This document shows, piece by piece, positions 46,530 to 55,399 of a stretch of 64,000 nt of DNA. A model generated the notes under the pieces. That model did no database searches and had not been told where the DNA came from. It worked only from the letters and a program-made list of their open reading frames with translations. Within the stretch, counting starts at the first letter, position 1. Each line of letters opens with the position of its first letter. This stretch comes from Micromonospora ureilytica (GTDB lineage Bacteria; Actinomycetota; Actinomycetes; Mycobacteriales; Micromonosporaceae): assembly GCF_015751765.1 (NCBI RefSeq), contig NZ_JADOTX010000001.1:4154001-4218000 (forward strand), given 5' to 3'. Made by a program: the position numbers and the translations under genes.

Positions 46530-48962
46530 TCAGCGCGACGCTGAGGGAAACTCCTCGAAGTACGCCTCGACCCGCTCGGCCGTCGCCGGGCGGGCCAGCG
46601 CGAACCCCTGCCCGTACCGACAACCGCCCCGGCGCGCCCCCTCGACCTGGATCGACGACTCCAACTCCTCGGCGACGAGCTCGACGCCCAGCCGCTCGCC
46701 CACGTTGACCACCACGTCGATCAGCGGTGGCTGCCCGTCCGGCCGTGCGCCCACCAACTCCGGGCCCACCTTGAGCAGGTCGATCGGCAGTCGGCGCAGC
46801 TGGGCAAGTGAGGCGTGCTCGGCCCGGAAGTCGTCCAACGCGGTGCGTACGCCCAGCGACCGGAGCCCGGCCAACCGAGCCACAACTGTCGGCAGGTCAC
46901 CGGCGACCCTCGGCTCGCTCACCTCCACCACCAGTCGCTCCGGCGGCACCCCGTACGCGGCCAGCACGGCTGCGAGCCGCTGGACGAAGTCGGGGGTGGT
47001 CAGCTCCCGGGTCGTGACGTTGACCGCCATCCACAGCTCCCGTACGCCCACCGACCAGTCGGACAACTGCCGGCAGGCTCGGTCCAGCACCCACCACTCC
47101 AACTCACCGACCAGGTCCAGGTCCTCGGCGACCGGCAACAGCTCGGCCGGGAGCACCGTGCCGAGCACCGGGCTGCGCCACCGCAGCAGTGCCTCCGCGC
47201 CCACCGGTTGCCCGTCGACCAGATCGACCACCGGCTGGTAGACGAGGTCCAGCTCGCCGCGCGCCACCGCACCGGGCAGCTCGCGCTCCAGGTCGAGCCG
47301 GCGCACCAGCTGTTCCTCCAGGAACGCGTCGTACCACTCCACCCGGTCCCGGCCCAGCTGCACGGCCCGTCGGCGGGCCAGCTCGGCCTGCCGGAGCACG
47401 TCCGCCGGGCCGGCGCCGCTCACCTCGGCCAAGCCGATGCTCGTCTGCATGCGCAGCATCGCCCCGGCCAGCCGGTAGGGCGGGCTGAGCGCGCTCAACA
47501 GCCGGGTGCCCAGCGCGTACGCCAGCACCGGGCCGGCGGCGGTGACCACCGCGAAGCCGGTACCCGTGCACCCGGTGACCAGATCGTCGGCGGCGATGAC
47601 CGCGCGAGCCCGGTGCACCGCCTCGGCCAGCACGTCCTCCCGGGCCGTCGGGCCGATCCCCTCCGTGCCGTGCAGGTCCACCAGCAGCAGCGCGCCGGCC
47701 GGCACCGGGACGTCGCCGATCGCGGCCAGGGCGTCCAGCAGGGCAGCCCGGTCGCCGGGGGTGCCGCTGGTCGGCGAGGGTCGCCGGTTGGGCCCCCACC
47801 AGGCGGAACTGTGATCAGGCGACCAGGTCGAGCCGGCACCCATCGCGGTGGCCGTGCCCTCCGGGGCGCCGGGTCCTCGCTCGGGCCGTGGTTCGGGGGT
47901 GCCCGGCCAGCGTGCCGGGGTGGCACGGCGGTGCCGCAGCGACCGGCCCGCCGGCCGACGATGAGCGGCCCGCCGACCGGACGTGGGCGCCTCACCCGCG
48001 CGCAGCAGCTCACGCAGCACCAGGGGCGGCACCGCCGCCAGGGCCAACAGCACGCTCGTCCGGTCCGGTGCGCGGCCGGCGCCCAGGTGCAGACCCGACG
48101 CCAGCAGCAGCACCGCCGCGGGGAGCACCGTCCGGGGCCAGGCCGCGGCGACCGGCTCCGCCGGCTCTGCCGGCTCCGCGTCGTCCGCCGCATCCGCCGC
48201 GCCGACCGCGACGAGCAACATCCCGAACACCAACGGGGGTACGGCCAGCAGGGCCACCCGGCCGGCCGGTGCGGACGGCAACGTGGCCAGCAGCACCAGC
48301 CCTCCCAGGGTAAGCAGGACACCGCCCCGGCAGACCGCCGCACCCGAGCGCCGCCGCGGCCCCGCGAACGCGTTCAGCGCGGCCATCCCCAACCCGCCGA
48401 GCGTCAACGCGGCGCCCAGTCGAACCGGGACCGGCAGGCCGTCGGTGGGCAGCAGCAGCCAGCCGGGGACGGCCAGACCGACGGCCGGGCCTGTCGACTC
48501 GACCAGCCAGCGCAGCCGGACCGAGGCCGCCGGCCGGGAGCGACCGGGGAGCAGGTACAGACCGGCCGTCGCGAGAGCCGACACGACCAGCGACCCGATC
48601 AGCACGGCGAGGGTGTGCCCGAGGTCGGTCAGGGGCAGCACGACGGCGGTGAGACCTGCCGCCACCACCGCCGCGTCGAGCAGCACACCCGCCGCACGCG
48701 GGGTCGGGTCGGTGTCGCGCCGGGAGGCCAGCCGGGAAAGTCGCAGCCCGGCGAGCGTGGCGCCGGCACCGGCGGCCAGCGCGATCACCACCGAGGTCGG
48801 GACCAGGTCGGCGGCGGCGGCGAGGAGGAGCAGCGCCACCGCCATGGACGTGGCGGCCTCCGGTGCCGCACGGCGGGGGACGAGGACGCGGAACGGGTAC
48901 GCGAGGAGCACGGCGGTCGCCTTCGTGAGGGGGCACGGGGGCGGTGCGGCGGTGCGGGACAT
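46530..48962 (-). CDS. Membrane protein with degenerate GGDEF and divergent EAL domain
   Basis: About 810 aa. The N-terminal half has about 9 hydrophobic segments, followed by an Arg/Pro-rich linker (near 350-430). The GGDEF domain has lost its motif: GCTGTGFAVV stands where GGDEF should be, and no DPLT is seen. The EAL domain keeps EALLRWRSP, NVTTRE, VEVSEP and the Asp pair, but the loop normally DDFGTGYSS reads DDFRAEHAS, and KID is KVG. It is therefore unlikely to make cyclic-di-GMP and may bind it without cleaving. ATG 48962 is a tentative start. It is convergent with the LacI gene, 6 bp apart. Confidence 0.85.
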   Translation of the reverse strand: MSRTAAPPPCPLTKATAVLLAYPFRVLVPRRAAPEAATSMAVALLLLAAAADLVPTSVVIALAAGAGATLAGLRLSRLASRRDTDPTPRAAGVLLDAAVVAAGLTAVVLPLTDLGHTLAVLIGSLVVSALATAGLYLLPGRSRPAASVRLRWLVESTGPAVGLAVPGWLLLPTDGLPVPVRLGAALTLGGLGMAALNAFAGPRRRSGAAVCRGGVLLTLGGLVLLATLPSAPAGRVALLAVPPLVFGMLLVAVGAADAADDAEPAEPAEPVAAAWPRTVLPAAVLLLASGLHLGAGRAPDRTSVLLALAAVPPLVLRELLRAGEAPTSGRRAAHRRPAGRSLRHRRATPARWPGTPEPRPERGPGAPEGTATAMGAGSTWSPDHSSAWWGPNRRPSPTSGTPGDRAALLDALAAIGDVPVPAGALLLVDLHGTEGIGPTAREDVLAEAVHRARAVIAADDLVTGCTGTGFAVVTAAGPVLAYALGTRLLSALSPPYRLAGAMLRMQTSIGLAEVSGAGPADVLRQAELARRRAVQLGRDRVEWYDAFLEEQLVRRLDLERELPGAVARGELDLVYQPVVDLVDGQPVGAEALLRWRSPVLGTVLPAELLPVAEDLDLVGELEWWVLDRACRQLSDWSVGVRELWMAVNVTTRELTTPDFVQRLAAVLAAYGVPPERLVVEVSEPRVAGDLPTVVARLAGLRSLGVRTALDDFRAEHASLAQLRRLPIDLLKVGPELVGARPDGQPPLIDVVVNVGERLGVELVAEELESSIQVEGARRGGCRYGQGFALARPATAERVEAYFEEFPSASR

Positions 48963-49128
48963 CGGACGTTGCGAGTCCGCTACCCACGATTGGCAACGAT
49001 GGACGGCCGAATTGGTTACTTGCCGGTCACTCAGGGAAGACAACGACCCGTGTCACTGTACGGCGTACCGCACGCTGCCGGCACCGCCCGCCGCGAGCCG
49101 AAACGACAGGGAGTGGGATCATCGGAGG

Positions 49129-49521
49129 GTGAGTAAGCCCGACACGGTCCGCTTCCGGTACAACCAAGCCATCCTGGTGGCCGCGATCATCGCCTTCGTG
49201 GGCGCCCTGCCGCTGGCCAACGCCCGGGACTACCTGCTGCCGGTGCTGCTCGTCCCGCTCGCCGTCGCGGTGTGGGCCTGGCGGGCCGGCACCGACGCCG
49301 ACGCACGGGAGCTGCGCGTGCGGGCGTTGGCCGGGCAGCGTCGGATCGGCTGGGAGCAGGTCCTCGAGCTGACCACCGACCAGCGCGGGCGCGCGGTCGC
49401 CCGGCTCGACGACGGCCGCCAGGTCACGCTGCCGGCCGTCCGTGGGGCAGATCTGCCGCGGCTGGTCGCGGCAACCGGCCAGCCGCTGCCGGGCGCTGCG
49501 GCGGACGCGCCCCCTCAGTAG
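49129..49521 (+). CDS. Small membrane protein with PH-like domain
   Basis: 130 aa. Two hydrophobic segments (about residues 15-30 and 38-50: AAIIAFVGALPLAN, LLPVLLVPLAVAVWAW), then a beta-rich cytoplasmic part (RVRALAGQRRIGWEQVLELT) typical of bacterial PH-domain (DUF) membrane proteins. GTG 49129 lies 6 nt after GATCAT and fits the leaderless pattern; GGAGG is too near to act. It ends 7 bp into the convergent dehydrogenase gene. Confidence 0.8.
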   Translation: MSKPDTVRFRYNQAILVAAIIAFVGALPLANARDYLLPVLLVPLAVAVWAWRAGTDADARELRVRALAGQRRIGWEQVLELTTDQRGRAVARLDDGRQVTLPAVRGADLPRLVAATGQPLPGAAADAPPQ

Positions 49522-50441
49522 CCGTCGACCACCCTGTTGATCAGCGTTTGCCCGGCGGCGAAGCGGCGTACCTGATCGCCCACCAGCCGGTAGGCCCGTG
49601 GCAACAACCCGCGCACCGACCCGCCCACGTGCGGGGTGAGCAGCACGTTCGGCATGGTCCAGAGCGGGGAGTCGGCGGGCAGCGGCTCCGGGTCGGTGAC
49701 GTCCAACGCCGCCGAGATCCGACCGGTGCCCAGCTCGGCGACGAGCGCCTCGGTGTGCGCCACCGGACCCCGGGCGGCGTTGACAAGCAGCGCCCCGTCC
49801 GGCATCGCGGCCAGGAACGCCTTGTCGATCAGGCCACGGGTCTGGTCGGTGAGCGGCACCAGCACCACCACCACGTCCGCGTCGGGCAGCAGCCGGGGCA
49901 GTTCCTCGACGGCGTGCACGCCCTGCTCCGGGCGGGCTGTCCTGGCGACCAGTGTGAAGCTCACGTCGAAGGGGGCGAGCCGGTCACGCACCGCGGTGCC
50001 GATCGAGCCGGCGCCGATGATGAGCACCCGCTTGCCGGTCAGCTCGTCGGTCGGGGTGTTCTCCGCGAACGTCCAGCGCCGCTCGGCCTGCGCGCGGACG
50101 AACGCCGGGAACGCCCGCAGCTGGGTGAGGATCGCGGTGACGACCCACTCGGCGGTGGAGGGGTCGTGCACGCCCCGGGCATCGCAGAGCGTGACAGCAG
50201 GCGGTGTCCGGCCGGCCCACGCGTCCGCCCCGGCGGAGAGCAACTGCACCACCGCCAGGTCGGGCAGGTCACCCAGCACCGCCGTCGCGTCCGAGCCACC
50301 CAGGAACGGCGGCACCCAGAAGCGGACGTCGGCCGCCTCGGACGGCATCCGATCGGTGTGCTCGAAGACCTCCACTGTCACGTCCGCGGGCAGCTCGCCC
50401 AGGAGGTTCAGGCCGGCCTGGTGCGGAATCCATACCTTCAC
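49515..50441 (-). CDS. D-2-hydroxyacid dehydrogenase family protein
   Basis: 308 aa, NAD(P)-dependent oxidoreductase related to glyoxylate/hydroxypyruvate reductases. The Rossmann motif is VLIIGAGSIGTAVRDRL; catalytic Arg is in LVNAARGPVAHTEAL, and His in LLTPHVGG; the catalytic Glu is in DPEPLP. Substrate not evident. GTG 50441 is used; TATCGT lies 8 nt upstream. Confidence 0.88.
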   Translation of the reverse strand: MKVWIPHQAGLNLLGELPADVTVEVFEHTDRMPSEAADVRFWVPPFLGGSDATAVLGDLPDLAVVQLLSAGADAWAGRTPPAVTLCDARGVHDPSTAEWVVTAILTQLRAFPAFVRAQAERRWTFAENTPTDELTGKRVLIIGAGSIGTAVRDRLAPFDVSFTLVARTARPEQGVHAVEELPRLLPDADVVVVLVPLTDQTRGLIDKAFLAAMPDGALLVNAARGPVAHTEALVAELGTGRISAALDVTDPEPLPADSPLWTMPNVLLTPHVGGSVRGLLPRAYRLVGDQVRRFAAGQTLINRVVDGY

Positions 50442-50627
50442 GTCCGCCGACGATAGTCCCCGACGCCGCGGCCGGTGGAGGCACGGCGGCGAACCGGCGT
50501 CCCGGGGGATGGCGCGCGGGCGCGGGGCGGGCGAGACTCAGCACACCGATGTTCGACTCCGACCTGGACGAGGTATAACGAAGGGTCGGAGGGCCGGTCG
50601 GCCTCCGCCCCGGCAGACAGGTGCTCG

Positions 50628-52445
50628 ATGACCGACGGCTCCCCCGGCACCGCCCGGCGTTCGATCGCGCCACCTTCGGTGCTCGGCGACCCAGCGCGGT
50701 TGCGTGCGCTCGCCGACACCGGGCTGGACGCCGCCCCGGACGAGGCGTTCGACAGGTTCGCGCGGCTGGTCAGCGACCTGTTGGACGTGCCGGTCGCGCT
50801 GGTGTCCCTGGTCTCCGCCGACCGGCAGTTCTTCCCGGGCGCGGTCGGTCTGCCGGAGCCCTGGTCGGAGCGCCGACAGACCCCGCTGAGCCACTCGTTC
50901 TGTCAGCACGTGGTGGACATCGAGGTGCCGATGGTGCTGCCGGACGCCCGGCTCTACCCCCGTGTCCGGGACAACCTGGCCATCGACGACCTCGGCGTGG
51001 TCGCGTACGCCGGGATGCCGCTGACCGACCTCTCCGGTCGGGTGCTCGGCTCGCTCTGCGCCATCGACAACAAGCCCCGCGCCTGGACGGCCGCGCAGCT
51101 GCGGACCCTGGCCGACCTGGCCGCCGCCTGCTCGTCGGAGCTGCGACTGCGGATCGCGCTCGACGGCGCGCAGGAGGCACGGCGGCGGGTCGTGCAGGCG
51201 CACGAACGGCTGGAGCTGCTGGCCGGGGTGAGCGAGACCCTCGCTGGCACCCTGGACGTGGGCACTGCGCTGCGCCGACTCGCCGCCACCATGGTGCCGC
51301 TGCTCGCCGACTGGTGCCTGCTCACCCTGATCGGGCCGAATGGCCTGCCCCGCGAGGTGGTCTCGGTGCACCGGGACCCGGCCCGTGCGGCGGACGTCGA
51401 CCGTTTCGGCGAGCTGCTGCGCACCGGGCTGAGCCCCGAGTCGAGCATCCGGGCTGTGCTCCGGACCGGCCAGCCCCGGCTGGGCAGCATGGCGTCCCTG
51501 GCCGACGTGACGCGGGGCACCACCGACCCGGAGATGGCATCCATCGCCAGTCGGCTGGGAATCGCCTCCTACCTGAGCGTGCCGGTACGGGGTGTCGGCG
51601 GCACGGTGCTGGGAGCGATCACCCTCGTCAACGGCGGCCAACGTCAGCAGTTCGACGACCGGGACCTGCTCACCGCCGTCGACATCGGCCGGCGGGCCGG
51701 CCAGGCCGTCGGCAACAGCTCGATGTACGGCGAGCAGCGGCACGTCGCCGAGGTCCTGCAACACAGCATGCTGCCCCGGCTGCCGGTGGTGGCGGAGCTG
51801 GAGCTGGCGGCCCGCTACCAGCCGGCGGCCGACCGGGTGGAGGTGGGCGGTGACTGGTACGACGCCTTCGTGCAGCCCGACGGCGACGTGATCGCGGCGA
51901 TCGGGGACGTGGCCGGGCACGACATCGAGGCGGCGGCGACCATGGGCCAGCTGCGCAACCTGGTGCGCGGCAACGCCTTCGGCCGGCCGGACGCGGTCGG
52001 GTCACTGCTGAGCAACCTGGATGGCGCCATCCGTGGCCTGCAGCTGCCGATCGCCGCCACCGCGACGCTGGTGCGGATCTGCCCGCAGCGCGCCGGTGTG
52101 CACGAGATGACCTGGTCCAACGCCGGGCACCCGCCGGCCCTGGTGGTCCGCCTCGGCGGGGCGGTCGAGGTCCTTCAGGGCACACCGGAGCCGCTGCTCG
52201 GCCTGGCCCGTCCGTCGCCGCGCAGCAGCCACTCGACCAGCCTGGCCACCGGCGACACCCTGCTGCTCTACACCGACGGGCTGATCGAACGGCGGGACCG
52301 CTCCATCGACGAGGGGCTGGCCGAGTTGGCGGGCCGGCTGACCGGCACCGACACGCTGCCCCTCGACGACCTGTGCGACCTGCTGCTCGCCTCGATCCAG
52401 CATCGCGAGGACGACACGGCGCTGCTGGCCGTACGGGCACGGTGA
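50628..52445 (+). CDS. GAF-GAF-SpoIIE (PP2C) serine phosphatase
   Basis: 605 aa. First GAF domain about residues 35-180 (SHSFCQHVVDIEVPMVLPDA, VVAYAGMPLTDLSGRVLGSL), second GAF about 195-355, then a SpoIIE/PP2C phosphatase (GDWYDAF, IGDVAGHDIEAAATMGQLR, LLLYTDGLIERR) with its metal-binding Asp residues. Such RsbU-like proteins dephosphorylate anti-sigma antagonists in stress pathways; no partner is encoded beside it. ATG 50628 is chosen; GACAGG lies about 7 nt upstream. Confidence 0.9.
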   Translation: MTDGSPGTARRSIAPPSVLGDPARLRALADTGLDAAPDEAFDRFARLVSDLLDVPVALVSLVSADRQFFPGAVGLPEPWSERRQTPLSHSFCQHVVDIEVPMVLPDARLYPRVRDNLAIDDLGVVAYAGMPLTDLSGRVLGSLCAIDNKPRAWTAAQLRTLADLAAACSSELRLRIALDGAQEARRRVVQAHERLELLAGVSETLAGTLDVGTALRRLAATMVPLLADWCLLTLIGPNGLPREVVSVHRDPARAADVDRFGELLRTGLSPESSIRAVLRTGQPRLGSMASLADVTRGTTDPEMASIASRLGIASYLSVPVRGVGGTVLGAITLVNGGQRQQFDDRDLLTAVDIGRRAGQAVGNSSMYGEQRHVAEVLQHSMLPRLPVVAELELAARYQPAADRVEVGGDWYDAFVQPDGDVIAAIGDVAGHDIEAAATMGQLRNLVRGNAFGRPDAVGSLLSNLDGAIRGLQLPIAATATLVRICPQRAGVHEMTWSNAGHPPALVVRLGGAVEVLQGTPEPLLGLARPSPRSSHSTSLATGDTLLLYTDGLIERRDRSIDEGLAELAGRLTGTDTLPLDDLCDLLLASIQHREDDTALLAVRAR

Positions 52446-52537
52446 GCGGTCCACCGGGGACCACCGAGCGGGTCCATCGGCACCCGTTGCATCTCGACGG
52501 GCCCGGCCGGGCCGCGCGACGGGCTACCCTGGGCCGG

Positions 52538-53710
52538 GTGAGCGCCCGCCCCCCGTACTCTCGCATCAGCCGCCTCCGGGTGGCCCTCGCGGCGTCCTGC
52601 GCGGCGCTGCTGTTCGCCGCCGGTTGCAGCTTCGGCGAGCCGGAGCCCGACCCGGCCGGCGAACCGCCCAACCTGCCCACCCCGTCCGCGTCGGCGAGTC
52701 CCGGCGGCGCCGGCCAGCAGGCGGTGGCGACAGTGCTGGCCAAGCGTCTGCGGGTGCCCTGGGCCATCGCCTTCCTGCCGGACGGCGGCGCGTTGGTCAC
52801 CGAACGGGACAACGGCCGGATCCTCCAGGTCGGGCCCGAGTCCGGGCCGGACGGGCTGACTGTCCGCCCGCTCCAGACGATCCCCGACGTGGCGGCGGCG
52901 GGCGAGGGTGGCCTGCTCGGCATTGCCGCCTCCCCCGACTTCGCCCGGGACCAGACGGTGTTCGTCTACTACACCACCGAGCGGGACAACCGGGTCGCCC
53001 GGCTGCGACTCGGCGGGCAGCCCACTCCGATCCTCACCGGCATCCCCAAGGCCAATGTGCACAACGGTGGTGGGTTGGGCTTCGGCCCGGACAAGCAGCT
53101 CTACGTCAGCACCGGTGACGCCGGTCAGCGCCCCCTCTCCCAGGACGTGAAGAGCCTCGGCGGCAAGATCCTCCGGATCACCCCGGACGGCAAGCCCGCC
53201 GCCGGCAATCCGTACCCCAACTCCCCGGTCTGGTCCATGGGCCACCGCAACGTCCAGGGTTTCGCCTGGGACCCCGCGAAACGGATGTACGCCGTCGAGT
53301 TCGGCCAGAACACCTGGGACGAGATCAACCAGATCACCAAGGGCGGCAACTACGGCTGGCCGGAGGTCGAGGGTCAGGCCGGGGACAGGCGGTTCACCGA
53401 CCCGATCGCGCAGTGGGCGACGTCGGACGCGTCCTGCTCCGGTCTGGCCGCCACGGACCGGCTGCTGGTCACCGGCTGCCTGCGCGGCAAGCGCCTCTGG
53501 GTGATGGAGCTGACCGACACCGGCACGCTGCTCGGTCAGCCCAGTGAGCTGCTCACCAACCGCTACGGCCGGCTGCGCGCGGTGGCCGCGGCGCCGGACG
53601 GGTCGCTCTGGGTGAGCACCTCCAACCACGACGGGCGGGGCGACCCGGCGGGCGACGACGACCGGCTCCTGCGGGTGGTCTTCGCGGGCGGCGACGGCGG
53701 ACGCAGCTGA
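52538..53710 (+). CDS. PQQ-type sugar dehydrogenase (sorbosone dehydrogenase-like) lipoprotein
   Basis: 390 aa. Signal peptide with lipobox FAAGC, Pro/Ser-rich linker, then a six-bladed propeller of the soluble glucose/sorbosone dehydrogenase family (RLRVPWAIAFLPDGGALVTE, GEGGLLGIAASPDF, VHNGGGLGFGPD, MGHRNVQGFAWDP). Use of PQQ is the family expectation only. GTG 52538 lies 7 nt after TACCCT with no Shine-Dalgarno sequence. Confidence 0.9.
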   Translation: MSARPPYSRISRLRVALAASCAALLFAAGCSFGEPEPDPAGEPPNLPTPSASASPGGAGQQAVATVLAKRLRVPWAIAFLPDGGALVTERDNGRILQVGPESGPDGLTVRPLQTIPDVAAAGEGGLLGIAASPDFARDQTVFVYYTTERDNRVARLRLGGQPTPILTGIPKANVHNGGGLGFGPDKQLYVSTGDAGQRPLSQDVKSLGGKILRITPDGKPAAGNPYPNSPVWSMGHRNVQGFAWDPAKRMYAVEFGQNTWDEINQITKGGNYGWPEVEGQAGDRRFTDPIAQWATSDASCSGLAATDRLLVTGCLRGKRLWVMELTDTGTLLGQPSELLTNRYGRLRAVAAAPDGSLWVSTSNHDGRGDPAGDDDRLLRVVFAGGDGGRS

Positions 53711-53770
53711 TTTCGTCACCATCCGTTCAGGTTTACCAAGATCTTCCGACGGGCAGGTCAGACTCTCAGC

Positions 53771-55375
53771 ATGGACGGCCAACGCGACGAGCGGCACGAC
53801 GACGCCGATGACCGGGACGACCCGGTGACCGGCGACGACCGGCCACGCCCGACGGGTTGGCGGGTCGGCGCCGCCGGCCCGCTGCGCCGCCTCGGGCTGA
53901 TCCTCGCAGTCCTCGCCGTGGCCCTGGCCGGGGCGGTGCTCGGGGTGCTGGCCGGTGGCCAGGTGAGCACCGACATCGGCCCGTTCCGGGCCAACCTCAG
54001 CATCTCCCCCGCCCGGGACGGCGGCACCACCGTCGACATCCCGCCGCTCGGCGCGCTGTTGCTCGACAGCCACGACGGGCCGACCCACCTCACCGTCCGA
54101 CTGGGCGCCCTCGACCAGGGGCGCACCGAGGCGCTGATCGACGACCCGGCCAGCATCAGCCGGGCCAGCCAGAGCGCCGTGGAGGACGTCCGCTCCGGGG
54201 TGATGCGCCTCGGCCTGCGTACCCTCGGCGCGTCGGTCCTTGTCACGTTGGTCCTGGCCGGGCTGATCTTCCGCGACGTCCGGCGCACCGCCTGGGCGGG
54301 TGGGCTGGCGCTGCTGGTCACCGCCGGCAGCCTCGGCACGGCGGCGGCGACCCTTCGCCCGCAGGCCATCGAGGAACCCCGCTACGAGGGGCTGCTCGTC
54401 AACGCGCCGGCCATCGTCGGTGACGCCCGCCGGATCGCCAACGACTACACCAAGTACGCGGAGCAGTTGCAGCGCCTGGTCGGCAACGTCAGCCAGCTCT
54501 ACACCACCGTCTCGGCGCTTCCCCTGTTGGAGCCGACCCCGGGCACCACGCGGGTGCTGCACGTCTCCGACATGCACCTCAACCCGACCGGCTGGCAGCT
54601 GATCCGGACTGTCGTGGAGCAGTTCGGCATCGACGTGGTGATCGACACCGGGGACATCACCGACTGGGGCAGCGAGCCGGAAGCGTCCTTCGTCGGCTCG
54701 ATCGGCCTGCTCAAGAAGCCGTACGTCTTCATCCGGGGCAACCACGACTCCGGCAAGACGGCCGCCGCGGTGGCCCGTCAGCCGAACGCCATCGTGTTGA
54801 ACAACACGACCACGACTGTCGCCGGGCTGACCATCGCCGGCATCGGCGACCCGCGCTTCACGCCGGACAAGAACACCTCCCCCGCCGGCAGCGGGTTGAC
54901 CCAGCAGGTGGCCGACCAGGTGATCGGGGCCGGCAACCAGCTCGCCGCGACGGTGCGCAGCTCACCCCGACCGGTCAACATCGCGCTCGTGCACGACCCG
55001 GCGTCGGCCGGGCCGCTCGCCGGCACCTGCCCGCTGGTGCTGGCCGGGCACACCCACTCCCGGCAGGTCTCCAAGCTGCCGCAGGCACCCGGGCAGCAGC
55101 CCACCACGCTGATGGTGGAGGGCTCCACCGGGGGCGCCGGGCTGCGCGGCCTGGAGGGCGAGAAGCCCACCCCGCTGTCGATGAGCGTGCTCTACTTCGA
55201 CCAGCAGAAGATGCTCCAGGCGTACGACACCATCACCGTCGGCGGCACCGGGCAGGCCCAGGTCAACCTGGAACGACGCCTGGTGGAGAACCCGACCGCC
55301 GGTGTGCCGGTCACACCCACGCCCACGCCGACCGACGGTGTCCCGGCCACACCCACACCCACGCCGACCGGCTGA
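53771..55375 (+). CDS. Membrane-anchored metallophosphoesterase
   Basis: 534 aa. An N-terminal helix (about residues 38-60) and further helices near 157-195 precede a calcineurin-like domain with all metal motifs: VLHVSDMHLN, VIDTGDITDWG, IRGNHDSGKT and LAGHTHSRQ. The substrate is unknown. The C-terminus has two 11-residue repeats of GVPVTPTPTPTD type. ATG 53771 lies 6 nt after CAGACT, fitting the leaderless pattern. Confidence 0.88.
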   Translation: MDGQRDERHDDADDRDDPVTGDDRPRPTGWRVGAAGPLRRLGLILAVLAVALAGAVLGVLAGGQVSTDIGPFRANLSISPARDGGTTVDIPPLGALLLDSHDGPTHLTVRLGALDQGRTEALIDDPASISRASQSAVEDVRSGVMRLGLRTLGASVLVTLVLAGLIFRDVRRTAWAGGLALLVTAGSLGTAAATLRPQAIEEPRYEGLLVNAPAIVGDARRIANDYTKYAEQLQRLVGNVSQLYTTVSALPLLEPTPGTTRVLHVSDMHLNPTGWQLIRTVVEQFGIDVVIDTGDITDWGSEPEASFVGSIGLLKKPYVFIRGNHDSGKTAAAVARQPNAIVLNNTTTTVAGLTIAGIGDPRFTPDKNTSPAGSGLTQQVADQVIGAGNQLAATVRSSPRPVNIALVHDPASAGPLAGTCPLVLAGHTHSRQVSKLPQAPGQQPTTLMVEGSTGGAGLRGLEGEKPTPLSMSVLYFDQQKMLQAYDTITVGGTGQAQVNLERRLVENPTAGVPVTPTPTPTDGVPATPTPTPTG

Positions 55376-55399
55376 GCCGACGCCGGCGGGCGCGGACGG

